Below are positions 8,498 through 15,296 of a stretch of DNA of 16,436 nt, piece after piece. The DNA comes from Candidatus Pelagibacter sp. (lineage in GTDB: Bacteria > Pseudomonadota > Alphaproteobacteria > Pelagibacterales > Pelagibacteraceae), in contig JADHRH010000008.1 of NCBI GenBank assembly GCA_016777545.1, positions 1 through 16,436 of the forward strand, given 5' to 3'. A program made the position numbers and the translations under genes. Every line of letters begins with the position of its first letter. Positions within the stretch are counted from its first letter, which is position 1. The notes below the pieces were generated by a model. The model saw only the letters and a list, made by a program, of their open reading frames with translations. It made no database searches and had not been told where the DNA came from.

Positions 8498-9343
8498 ATG
8501 GCATTAAAAACTTTTAAACCATATACAAAATCAACTAGAGGAACAATTTTAGTTGATAGAACTGGACTATGGAAGGGAAAACCTTTTAAAGCTTTAGTAG
8601 AACCAAAAAGTTCTATGCGTGGAAGAAATAATAATGGTCACATAACTTCTCGTAATATGTCAGGTGGTGGACATAAGCAAATGTATAGAGTTGTAGATTT
8701 CTACCGAAAAAAAATTGATATGCCAGGTACTGTAGAAAGAATTGAGTATGATCCAAATAGATCTTGCTACATCATGCTTGTTAAGTTTGATGACGGACAA
8801 CATTTTTACTATTTAGCTCCTCAAAAAATTCAAGTTGGAGATAAAGTTGAAAATGGTCCTGAAAAAGAAATTAAAGTTGGTAACTGTATGCCACTAAGAG
8901 ATATTCCAGTAGGTATAAACATTCATAATGTCGAATTAAAGCCTGGAGCAGGTGGAAAAATTGCAAGATCTGCAGGAACTTCAGTTACAATCAGTGGTCT
9001 AGATGGAAATTATTCATTAATTAAGATGACCTCTGGAGAAGTTAGAAAAATTGATTCAAGATGTATGGCAACTATTGGAGTTCTTTCAAATCCTGATCAA
9101 AAAAATATAAAGATAGGTAAAGCTGGTAGATCTAGATGGCTTGGTCGAAGACCTCATACTAGAGGAGTTGTGATGAACCCAGTTGATCACCCTCACGGTG
9201 GTGGTGAAGGTAAAACAGCAGGTGGAAGACACCCTGTATCACCTACGGGTCAGTCAGCCAAAGGATTAAAAACAAGAGATAATAAGAGTACCGATAAATT
9301 TATTGTAAGAAGAAGAAATAATAGGAAGGATTCTAAAAAATAA
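8498..9343 (+). CDS. rplB: 50S ribosomal protein L2
   Basis: L2 is a large 50S core protein required for subunit association and peptidyl-transferase activity. It has 281 residues, the usual size. The OB-like and SH3-like RNA-binding domains are intact ([19 protein letters not shown] near 42-60; [17 protein letters not shown] near 145-161). The conserved C-terminal motif [15 protein letters not shown] includes H231, aligned with the functionally important E. coli H229. AGGA at 8485-8488 is a modest Shine-Dalgarno 9 bases upstream. The stop overlaps the rpsS start (TAATG). Confidence 0.99.
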   Translation: MALKTFKPYTKSTRGTILVDRTGLWKGKPFKALVEPKSSMRGRNNNGHITSRNMSGGGHKQMYRVVDFYRKKIDMPGTVERIEYDPNRSCYIMLVKFDDGQHFYYLAPQKIQVGDKVENGPEKEIKVGNCMPLRDIPVGINIHNVELKPGAGGKIARSAGTSVTISGLDGNYSLIKMTSGEVRKIDSRCMATIGVLSNPDQKNIKIGKAGRSRWLGRRPHTRGVVMNPVDHPHGGGEGKTAGGRHPVSPTGQSAKGLKTRDNKSTDKFIVRRRNNRKDSKK

Positions 9344-9636
9344 TGTCTAGATCAGTGTGGAAAGGACCATTTGTTGAAGAAAGCTTGATCAAAAAAGTTG
9401 AAAAACAAAAATTAGATCCAAAAAAAATGCCTATTAAAACATGGTCAAGAAAGTCTACAATTATTCCTGAATTTGTTGGAGTAAGCTTTTTAATCTACAA
9501 TGGTAAAAAATTTATTCCTGTAACGATATCAGAAGATATGGTCGGACATAAACTTGGCGAATTTTCTCCAACAAGAACATTTTTTGGACATACACCAGCT
9601 GATAAAAAAGCAAAACCAGCTGAAACGAAAAAATAA
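9343..9636 (+). CDS. rpsS: 30S ribosomal protein S19
   Basis: S19 is a 30S head protein near the A-site finger and bridge B1a, forming a complex with S13. It has 97 residues (92 typical). The first residues [14 protein letters not shown], the central [15 protein letters not shown] and the [32 protein letters not shown] block are diagnostic. The tail is Lys-rich. AGGAAGGA at 9323-9330, within the end of rplB, can serve as Shine-Dalgarno 12 bases upstream. The start overlaps the rplB stop. Confidence 0.99.
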   Translation: MSRSVWKGPFVEESLIKKVEKQKLDPKKMPIKTWSRKSTIIPEFVGVSFLIYNGKKFIPVTISEDMVGHKLGEFSPTRTFFGHTPADKKAKPAETKK

Positions 9637-9638
9637 TT

Positions 9639-10037
9639 ATGAGTAAGACAAAAAAAATTAATAAATTAAAAGAAAACACTGTTAGATCAGTTAATAACAA
9701 CATCAGATCTAGTGTTAGAAAACTAAATCCAATTTTAAAAGCTATAGTAGGCAAAAAAGTTGATGTTGCAATTCGAGAACTTCAATTTTCTGCTAAAAGA
9801 ATTACTAAAGAAATCAGAAAAACAGTTTCATCTGCAGTTGCAAATGCAGAAAATAATAATCAATACGATATAGATAAACTAATAGTTAAAGAGGCATATT
9901 GTGGAAAAAAAGTTGTTATGAAAAGGTTTAGACCAAGAGCCAAAGGAAGAGCAGCTCCGATTTTGAAACCATATTCAACAGTTACTATAATTTTATCAGA
10001 AGCAAAAAAAATGGAGAGTCATGGGACAAAAAGTTAA
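9639..10037 (+). CDS. rplV: 50S ribosomal protein L22
   Basis: L22 has a beta-hairpin that reaches into the exit tunnel and forms the macrolide-relevant constriction with L4. It has 132 residues against about 110 in E. coli, with extra basic sequence at the N-terminus and a C-terminal tail. The core [22 protein letters not shown] and the hairpin [15 protein letters not shown] (94-108) are intact. It starts at TAATTATG after rpsS. Its last six codons (SHGTKS with stop) overlap the rpsC start by 17 bases, so this tail is partly constrained by the rpsC Shine-Dalgarno and start. The rest of the fold is ordinary. Confidence 0.98.
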   Translation: MSKTKKINKLKENTVRSVNNNIRSSVRKLNPILKAIVGKKVDVAIRELQFSAKRITKEIRKTVSSAVANAENNNQYDIDKLIVKEAYCGKKVVMKRFRPRAKGRAAPILKPYSTVTIILSEAKKMESHGTKS

Positions 10038-10701
10038 TCCAGTAGGTTTTAGACTTGGTGTGAATAGAGGATGGGACTCTGTTTGGTATGCAAAAAAGAA
10101 AGATTTTGGAAATTATTTAATAGAAGATTTTAAAATAAGAGAATATATCAAAAAAAATGTAGTTAATTCTGGTGTTTCAAAAGTTATGATCGAAAGAACA
10201 TCAAACAAATGTTACGTTACCATTTATACTTCTCGACCAGGTTTTGTGATTGGTAAAAAAGGTAGTGATATTGATAAAATTAAAAATAATTTATCAAAAT
10301 TTACTAGCAATGAAGTTACTCTAAATATTAAAGAGGTAAAAAAACCTGAAACTAATGCATATTTAGTTGCAGAAAATATTGCTCAGCAACTTGTTAAAAG
10401 AATTTCATATAGAAGAGCAATGAAAAGAGCTATGCAATCTTGTCTAAGGTTAGGAGCAAAAGGAATTAAAGTATCTATTAGTGGGAGATTAGGTGGAAAT
10501 GAAATTGCAAGAACTGAATGGTTAAGAGACGGAAGCATTCCTTCTCACACTTTAAGAGCTGATATTGATTATGCTGAAGCTGAAGCACTAACGACTTTTG
10601 GGATTATTGGTATCAAAGTATGGATCTACAAAGGAGAAGTTTTTGCTAAAGAATTTAGCCAAGAAACAAATAAAATAGTACCAAAAGAGGTTAAAGAATA
10701 A
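10021..10701 (+). CDS. rpsC: 30S ribosomal protein S3
   Basis: S3 lies at the mRNA entry channel, with S4 and S5 forming the helicase site. It has 226 residues (E. coli 233). The start [13 protein letters not shown] is universal. The KH domain shows [16 protein letters not shown] with the GKKG loop at 78-81. The C-terminal domain has [21 protein letters not shown] and [14 protein letters not shown] with entry-channel basic residues, and ends soon after [15 protein letters not shown] (10013-10016) lies 4 bases before the ATG, inside rplV. Confidence 0.99.
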   Translation: MGQKVNPVGFRLGVNRGWDSVWYAKKKDFGNYLIEDFKIREYIKKNVVNSGVSKVMIERTSNKCYVTIYTSRPGFVIGKKGSDIDKIKNNLSKFTSNEVTLNIKEVKKPETNAYLVAENIAQQLVKRISYRRAMKRAMQSCLRLGAKGIKVSISGRLGGNEIARTEWLRDGSIPSHTLRADIDYAEAEALTTFGIIGIKVWIYKGEVFAKEFSQETNKIVPKEVKE

Positions 10702-10703
10702 TT

Positions 10704-11114
10704 ATGCTACAGCCAGTTAGAACAAAATACAGAAAAGCGCATAAAGGAAGAATTCATGGTACAGCAACACGTGCAAGTAAAATAAATTATGGATCTTATG
10801 CTTTGAAAGCAATGGCCCCAGAAAGAATTATTGGTAAACAAATTGAAGCTGCTAGAGTTGCTTTAACTAGACACATGAAAAGACAAGGTAGAGTTTGGAC
10901 GAGAATTTTTCCAAATATTCCTGTTTCAAAAAAACCTGTAGAAGTACGTATGGGAAAAGGTAAGGGTGCACCAGAATATTGGGCTTGTAGAGTTAAGCCG
11001 GGCAGAATTTTATTTGAAATTGATGGTGTTTCAGAAACTATTGCTAAAGAAGCCCTTTACAAAGCTTCAGCTAAATTACCAATTAAAACTAAATTTATTA
11101 AAAGATTTGTATAA
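10704..11114 (+). CDS. rplP: 50S ribosomal protein L16
   Basis: L16 is a 50S protein at the A- and P-site tRNA elbows and is needed late in assembly. It has 136 residues, exactly the common bacterial length. The start [16 protein letters not shown], the [25 protein letters not shown] core and EVRMGKGKG (80-88) are diagnostic. R82 corresponds to the arginine hydroxylated by YcfD in E. coli. It starts at TAATTATG, 2 bases after rpsC, with no strong Shine-Dalgarno, so coupling to rpsC is likely. Confidence 0.99.
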   Translation: MLQPVRTKYRKAHKGRIHGTATRASKINYGSYALKAMAPERIIGKQIEAARVALTRHMKRQGRVWTRIFPNIPVSKKPVEVRMGKGKGAPEYWACRVKPGRILFEIDGVSETIAKEALYKASAKLPIKTKFIKRFV

Positions 11115-11116
11115 AA

Positions 11117-11308
11117 ATGAAAAAACAAGAAATTAAAAAATTATCAAAAGATGAAGTTATCAAGAATATTGATAAATTAAAAAAAGATTTATTTAATTTT
11201 AGATTTCAAAAAATTAACTCACAAGTTACAAATCCATCTAAAATAGGACAGACTAAAAAAACTATAGCAAGATTAAAAACTATACTAAAAGGAAAGTTAA
11301 ATGCCTAA
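11117..11308 (+). CDS. rpmC: 50S ribosomal protein L29
   Basis: L29 is a small helical-hairpin protein beside L23 at the tunnel exit. It has 63 residues, the typical size. Recognised by the L29 pattern: [21 protein letters not shown] followed by an IARLKTIL second helix. It follows rplP after 2 bases (TAAAAATG). Its final codons contain the rpsQ Shine-Dalgarno, and its stop overlaps the rpsQ start by 8 bases. Confidence 0.97.
   Translation: MKKQEIKKLSKDEVIKNIDKLKKDLFNFRFQKINSQVTNPSKIGQTKKTIARLKTILKGKLNA
11290..11295 (+). promoter_or_regulatory. Shine-Dalgarno of rpsQ inside rpmC
   Basis: AGGAAA, with core AGGA at 11290-11293, lies 7 bases before the rpsQ ATG at 11301. It supports that start, which lies within the rpmC frame. 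Confidence 0.6.
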
Positions 11309-11537
11309 AAAAATATTAACAGGAGTGGTAACTAGCGATAAAGCCAATAAAACTATAACTGTTTCAGTTGAAAGAAAATATTCACATCCCGTATTAAAGA
11401 AAGTTGTTAAAGTAAGAAAAAAATACAACGCTCATGATGAAAAAAATAAATATAAAATTGGAGACACGGTTTCAATTATTGAAAGTAAGCCTTTTTCAAA
11501 AAATAAAAAGTTTCAAGTAATGGATGGATCTAAATGA
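11301..11537 (+). CDS. rpsQ: 30S ribosomal protein S17
   Basis: S17 is a primary 16S rRNA-binding protein with an OB fold, important for early 30S body assembly. It has 78 residues (E. coli 84). Signatures are [46 protein letters not shown] and a central [21 protein letters not shown]. It begins inside the rpmC end with a good Shine-Dalgarno. Its stop is TGA, the only TGA among the complete genes, and forms an ATGA overlap with rplN. Confidence 0.98.
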   Translation: MPKKILTGVVTSDKANKTITVSVERKYSHPVLKKVVKVRKKYNAHDEKNKYKIGDTVSIIESKPFSKNKKFQVMDGSK

Positions 11538-11902
11538 TACAAGTACAAACAGAATTATTAGTAGCTGATAACACTGGTGCAAAAAGAATTGAATGTATCA
11601 AAGTTTTAGGTGGTTCTAAACGTAGATATGCAAGCATTGGAGATACCATTGTAATTGCTGTTAAAGAAGCTTTACCAAAAGGTAAGGTAAAAAAAGGATC
11701 AGTTCATAAAGCTGTAGTAGTAAGAGTTAAGAAAGGCATTCATAGAGATGATGGGTCTAAAGTTAGATTTGATAACAATGCAGCTGTTCTAGTTGATGAT
11801 AAAGGTGAACCTGTTGGCACAAGAATTTTTGGTCCTGTAACAAGAGAATTAAGAAATAGAGGTCAAATGAAGATTATTTCATTGGCTCCAGAGGTTTTAT
11901 AA
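11534..11902 (+). CDS. rplN: 50S ribosomal protein L14
   Basis: L14 is a 50S interface protein in bridge B8 and the target of the silencing factor RsfS. It has 122 residues, the standard length. The start [22 protein letters not shown], the central [29 protein letters not shown] and the end [13 protein letters not shown] followed by SLAPEVL are near-invariant family features. It overlaps the rpsQ stop by four bases (ATGA) and the rplX start by one base (TAATG). GAGG within its end (11891-11894) is placed to serve rplX. Confidence 0.99.
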   Translation: MIQVQTELLVADNTGAKRIECIKVLGGSKRRYASIGDTIVIAVKEALPKGKVKKGSVHKAVVVRVKKGIHRDDGSKVRFDNNAAVLVDDKGEPVGTRIFGPVTRELRNRGQMKIISLAPEVL

Positions 11903-12150
11903 TGATTAAAAAAGGTTTAAAAGTGAGAATTTTAACTGGAAGAGATAGAAAAAAAGAAGGTGAAGTTATAGAAATTGATAGACCTAATAATAGAGCAAAA
12001 GTTCAAGGAATTAACATTGTTAAAAAACACGTCAAAACAACAAAAGAAAAAAAAGGTGGAATAATTTCTAAAGAGAGCTTTATTCATTTATCTAATTTAA
12101 AACTTGTTGATGACAAATCGAAAGCAAAAAAAATTGAGGCTAAGAAATAA
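11902..12150 (+). CDS. rplX: 50S ribosomal protein L24, short form
   Basis: L24 is the assembly-initiating 50S protein at the tunnel exit. The KOW motif region is clear: [20 protein letters not shown] (3-22), then [18 protein letters not shown] and a conserved HLSNLKLVD at 62-70. At 82 residues it is about 20 shorter than the usual bacterial 102-105. The segment after SNL that normally ends in a G-[YF]-R...DGKKVR strand is replaced by a short Lys-rich tail. The downstream rplE begins at its stop codon (TAATG), so this is a genuine end rather than an assembly break. No frameshifted continuation is visible. Confidence 0.95.
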   Translation: MIKKGLKVRILTGRDRKKEGEVIEIDRPNNRAKVQGINIVKKHVKTTKEKKGGIISKESFIHLSNLKLVDDKSKAKKIEAKK

Positions 12151-12704
12151 TGACACCTAGATTAAAAGAACTTTATTACAAAGAAATCCAGCCACAGTTA
12201 AAAGAGCAGCTTGGTTTTAAAAACACTTACATGGGTCCAAAATTACAAAAAGTAGTTATAAATATGGGCCTAGGTTTAGATGGTGCGGATGCAAAAATCA
12301 TGAAATCTACCGAAGAAGATTTAGGAAAAATTGCTGGCCAAAAACCAGTTGTTACTAAATTTAAAAAATCAGTTGCAAATTTTAAGACAAGAAAAGGCAC
12401 AAATGCAGGATTAAAAGTTACGTTAAGAGGTAACAAGATGTATGAATTTATAGATAGATTAGTGAATATTGCCTTACCTAGAATTAAAGATTTTAGAGGC
12501 TTATCACCTAAGGGTTTTGATAAGTTTGGAAATTATACTTTTGGAATCAAAGAACATATAATTTTTCCTGAAGTTAACTTCGATAGAATTGATAAAATTA
12601 GAGGTCTTGATATTGTTGTTGTGATTTCTGCGATAAGTAAAGAGCATAGTTTTGCTCTACTAGAAAAACTTAATTTCCCGTTCATTAAAAAAGGAGATAA
12701 TTAA
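12150..12704 (+). CDS. rplE: 50S ribosomal protein L5
   Basis: L5 is a 50S central-protuberance protein that binds 5S rRNA and contacts P-site tRNA. It has 184 residues (E. coli 179). Recognised by MGPKLQKVVINMGLG near 29-43, the GQKPVVTKFKKSVANFKTRKG stretch near 68-88, VTLRGNKMYEFIDRLVNIALPRIKDFRG in the middle and FPEVNFDRIDKIRGLDIVVV near the end. It starts in a TAATG overlap with rplX and ends just before a near-perfect Shine-Dalgarno-bearing junction with rpsN. Confidence 0.99.
   Translation: MTPRLKELYYKEIQPQLKEQLGFKNTYMGPKLQKVVINMGLGLDGADAKIMKSTEEDLGKIAGQKPVVTKFKKSVANFKTRKGTNAGLKVTLRGNKMYEFIDRLVNIALPRIKDFRGLSPKGFDKFGNYTFGIKEHIIFPEVNFDRIDKIRGLDIVVVISAISKEHSFALLEKLNFPFIKKGDN
12691..12698 (+). 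promoter_or_regulatory. Strong Shine-Dalgarno of rpsN
   Basis: AAGGAGAT lies 8 bases before the rpsN ATG (12707) and within the last codons of rplE. It is the closest match to the consensus seen in the window. Confidence 0.8.
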
Positions 12705-12706
12705 AA

Positions 12707-13012
12707 ATGGCAAAAGTAAGCGCAATTAATAAAAACAATAAGAGAATTAAACTTTCTGATAGGCTTTATAAAAAGAGACAAGCTTTAAAGAAGATTGTAA
12801 TGGATAAGAAAATATCATTAGAAGAAAGATTTAAAGCTCAACAAAAATTATCAAACTTACCACGTAATTCTGCAAAAAATAGAGTTATGAACAGATGTCA
12901 AATTACAGGTAGACCGCATGGTGTTTACAGAAAATTAAAAATATCAAGAATAGCCTTAAGAGACTTGGGACTGCATGGATTAATTCCTGGCATGACTAAG
13001 TCCAGTTGGTAG
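12707..13012 (+). CDS. rpsN: 30S ribosomal protein S14 (zinc-free type)
   Basis: S14 is a late-assembly 30S head protein next to S3 and S10. It has 101 residues, the long zinc-independent type. The C-terminal block RNRCQITGRPHGVYRKLKISRIALRDLG has only one Cys, so the CxxC pairs of the zinc-ribbon form are absent. It ends with the conserved PGMTKSSW. The start is supported by the strong AAGGAGAT. It uses TAG, the only TAG stop among the complete genes, and is followed by a 10-base gap carrying the rpsH ribosome-binding site. Confidence 0.98.
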   Translation: MAKVSAINKNNKRIKLSDRLYKKRQALKKIVMDKKISLEERFKAQQKLSNLPRNSAKNRVMNRCQITGRPHGVYRKLKISRIALRDLGLHGLIPGMTKSSW

Positions 13013-13018
13013 AAAGGA
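13013..13018 (+). promoter_or_regulatory. Shine-Dalgarno of rpsH
   Basis: AAAGGA sits directly after the rpsN TAG and 4 bases before the rpsH ATG at 13023. It is one of the few ribosome-binding sites in the block that lies outside the preceding reading frame. Confidence 0.65.
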
Positions 13019-13022
13019 TAAT

Positions 13023-13418
13023 ATGAGTTTAAGTGACCCAATTGGAGATATGATTGCAAGAATAAAGAACGCACTACTTAGAAACCATAAAAAAGTATCA
13101 CTGCCTTCTTCTAACTTTAAAGTTAAGATTGCAGATATTTTAAAAAGTGAAGGCTTTATAAAAGATTATAAAATTGAAACAGATGATAAAAAACCAACAT
13201 TATCTGTTGACCTTAAGTATTACTCAGGAAATCCAGTAATTAGCACTTTTGAAAGAGTGTCTAAACCAGGAAGAAGAATATTTTCTAGTGCTGATAGCTT
13301 ACCAAAAATTAATGGTGGTCTTGGAATAGCAATTGTATCAACACCAAAAGGTGTAATGACTGATATTGAAGCTAGAAAACAAAAAGTAGGTGGCGAAATT
13401 ATTTGTAAGGTATTTTAA
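13023..13418 (+). CDS. rpsH: 30S ribosomal protein S8
   Basis: S8 is a primary 16S rRNA-binding protein of the 30S platform and the autogenous regulator of the spc operon in E. coli, where it binds near the rplE start. It has 131 residues, the usual size. The start SLSDPIGDMIARIKNALLRNHKKVSLPSS is typical, as is the C-terminal RVSKPGRRIFSS followed by NGGLGIAIVSTPKGVMTDIEARKQKVGGEIIC. I saw no obvious copy of its rRNA site in the rplX-rplE junction by eye, which does not exclude one. Its stop overlaps the rplF start (TAATG). Confidence 0.99.
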   Translation: MSLSDPIGDMIARIKNALLRNHKKVSLPSSNFKVKIADILKSEGFIKDYKIETDDKKPTLSVDLKYYSGNPVISTFERVSKPGRRIFSSADSLPKINGGLGIAIVSTPKGVMTDIEARKQKVGGEIICKVF

Positions 13419-13957
13419 TGTCTAAAATTGGTAAAATAAATATTTCAATCCCAGAAAAAGTAAAAGCGGTTCTATCTGGCAATGTTTTGAACATAGAGGG
13501 GCCATTAGGTAAAAAATCGTTAAACTTAGATTTAGATATGTTTAATGTAGATATTGCTGAAGGCAAAGAAATATCAATTAAACCAAAAAAATTAGATCAA
13601 AATTCAAAAAGATTATGGGGTATGAATAGAAGTCTGATAAATAATGCAGTAATTGGTTCAAGTAAAGGCTATGAAAAAATACTTGAGCTCGTAGGAGTTG
13701 GTTATAGAGCTGCGCTTAAAGACAAACAGCTAAATTTACAGCTAGGTTACAGTCATGATATAAACTTTGATATCCCTGAAGGTATTAAAATTGCTGTAGA
13801 AAAACAAACTATAGTTAAAGTTAGTGGATCAGACAAACAACAAGTGGGAATGGTTGTTTCAAAAATAAAATCTTTTAGAAAGCCAGAACCTTATAAGGGC
13901 AAAGGTATAAGAGAAAAAGGACAGTATATTTTAAGAAAAGAAGGAAAGAAAAAATAA
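13418..13957 (+). CDS. rplF: 50S ribosomal protein L6
   Basis: L6 is a 50S protein near the sarcin-ricin loop and factor-binding site. It has 179 residues (E. coli 177), with the duplicated alpha/beta domains complete. [15 protein letters not shown] opens the protein, [32 protein letters not shown] spans the domain junction, and the C-terminal RNA-binding motif [24 protein letters not shown] is intact. AAGG at 13407-13410, 7 bases before the ATG, is a modest Shine-Dalgarno inside rpsH. The stop overlaps the rplR start (TAATG). Confidence 0.99.
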   Translation: MSKIGKINISIPEKVKAVLSGNVLNIEGPLGKKSLNLDLDMFNVDIAEGKEISIKPKKLDQNSKRLWGMNRSLINNAVIGSSKGYEKILELVGVGYRAALKDKQLNLQLGYSHDINFDIPEGIKIAVEKQTIVKVSGSDKQQVGMVVSKIKSFRKPEPYKGKGIREKGQYILRKEGKKK

Positions 13958-14313
13958 TGAAATTAAACACAATTCAAAGAAAAAAGTTTAGAGTAACTGG
14001 AAAGTTAAAAAAAGTATCTTCTCCAGACAGACTAAGATTGAGTATTTCTAGATCTGCAAATAATATTTCAGCTCAAATTATTGATGATACAAAAAATATA
14101 ACTGTGGTCTCATGCTCATCTGTAGAAAAAGATATCAGGGCAATGGATAAAACTAACAAAACTGAAATTTCAAAAATTGTGGCAGAAAAATTAGCAAAAA
14201 AAGCACAAGAAAAAAAGATAACAAAAATATATTTTGATAGAGGAATATATAAATATCACGGTAGAGTTAAGGCTTTTGCTGATACTTTACGTAAAAATGG
14301 AATGGAATTTTAA
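13957..14313 (+). CDS. rplR: 50S ribosomal protein L18
   Basis: L18 is a 5S rRNA-binding protein of the central protuberance. It has 118 residues, the usual length. [37 protein letters not shown] matches the N-terminal half. [27 protein letters not shown] is the highly conserved end. AAGGAAAG at 13941-13948, within the rplF tail, is a good Shine-Dalgarno. The junction with rpsE is TAATTATG. Confidence 0.98.
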   Translation: MKLNTIQRKKFRVTGKLKKVSSPDRLRLSISRSANNISAQIIDDTKNITVVSCSSVEKDIRAMDKTNKTEISKIVAEKLAKKAQEKKITKIYFDRGIYKYHGRVKAFADTLRKNGMEF

Positions 14314-14315
14314 TT

Positions 14316-14828
14316 ATGGATTTTAAAAATAAGAACGATGACGGTATCTTAGAAAAATTAGTTCACATCAATAGAATTACAAAAGTTGTAAAAGGTGGAC
14401 GTAGATTTGGTTTTTCAGCGCTTGTGGTTGTTGGAAATCAAGCAGGAAAAATTGGTATAGCTCACGCAAAAGCAAAACAAGTACCTGATGCTATAAAGAA
14501 AGCTAATGAAACAGCACGTAGAAAATTAATACATATTCCACTTAGAGAAGGAAGAACTATTCACCATGATGTTTATGGTAAAGATGGTGCTGGTAAAATT
14601 GTTTTAAGATCAGCTCCTAAAGGAACTGGTATTATTGCCGGTGGACCTGTTAGGTCTGTTTGCGAAGTTTTAGGTATAAAAGATATTGTTGCAAAATCTA
14701 TGGGAACATCTAACCCACATAATATGATTAGAGCAACAATGAAAGCTTTATCAAAACAAAATTCACCAAAACACATAGCAACAATTAGAAATAAAAAAAT
14801 TTCTGATGTAATTGAAAAAAGAGGATAA
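14316..14828 (+). CDS. rpsE: 30S ribosomal protein S5
   Basis: S5 is a 30S protein at the mRNA entry channel that affects accuracy and carries the spectinomycin-resistance loop. It has 170 residues (E. coli 167). [26 protein letters not shown] (15-40) is the N-terminal dsRBD-like domain with the spectinomycin loop (KGGRRF). The C-terminal domain follows, with [25 protein letters not shown] and a conserved [15 protein letters not shown] helix start. Its stop overlaps the rplO start by one base; rpmD, usually between them, is absent. Confidence 0.99.
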   Translation: MDFKNKNDDGILEKLVHINRITKVVKGGRRFGFSALVVVGNQAGKIGIAHAKAKQVPDAIKKANETARRKLIHIPLREGRTIHHDVYGKDGAGKIVLRSAPKGTGIIAGGPVRSVCEVLGIKDIVAKSMGTSNPHNMIRATMKALSKQNSPKHIATIRNKKISDVIEKRG

Positions 14829-15286
14829 TGAGCACACTTAATACAACTGGAAAAGTTACAAAGAAAAAAATTAGAGTAGGTAGAGGTATTGGATCTGGTA
14901 AGGGTAAAACATCTGGAAGAGGTGTGAAAGGTCAAAAGTCAAGATCTGGTGTAGCAATAAAAGCTTTTGAAGGTGGACAAATGCCTTTATATAGAAGACT
15001 GCCTAAAAGAGGATTTAATGCAATCAAAAGATACCAGGCAGCAATTGCAATTATTAATTTAGAAAAAATTCAATCATTTATTGATGAAAAAACTATCAAT
15101 TCAAGTGATGTTATTAACATAGCTTTATTAAAAAAATTAAAATTGATTAATAAAAACTCAGATAAATTAAAAATCCTTGGTACAGGAGAGATCAAAGATA
15201 AAATAAATATTGAAGCTGATTTAATCTCAAAGTCCGCAGTAGAAAAACTTGAAAAAGCAGGTGGATCAATACAGTTAAAAAAATAA
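14828..15286 (+). CDS. rplO: 50S ribosomal protein L15
   Basis: L15 is a 50S assembly protein with a long basic N-terminal extension threaded through 23S rRNA. It has 152 residues (E. coli 144). The glycine/basic N-terminus (RVGRGIGSGKGKTSGRGVKGQKSR) and the FEGGQMPLYRRLPKRGF block are diagnostic; the C-terminal half is Ile/Lys-rich and less conserved. GAGGA at 14821-14825 precedes the ATG by only 2 bases, so TAATG reinitiation is the likelier mode of start. It is followed by secY after 10 bases. Confidence 0.98.
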   Translation: MSTLNTTGKVTKKKIRVGRGIGSGKGKTSGRGVKGQKSRSGVAIKAFEGGQMPLYRRLPKRGFNAIKRYQAAIAIINLEKIQSFIDEKTINSSDVINIALLKKLKLINKNSDKLKILGTGEIKDKINIEADLISKSAVEKLEKAGGSIQLKK

Positions 15287-15296
15287 TTAAGATATT

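Noticed and set aside
9512..9754. Minus-strand ORF of 80 codons, hydrophobic
   Set aside because: Antisense of Lys-rich rpsS and rplV ends; same composition artefact.
12227..12436. Minus-strand ORF of 69 codons
   Set aside because: Antisense shadow inside rplE.
14573..14935. Minus-strand ORF of 120 codons
   Set aside because: Spans conserved rpsE and rplO codons in antisense; the Ser/Thr/Cys/Phe-rich product matches no family I know.
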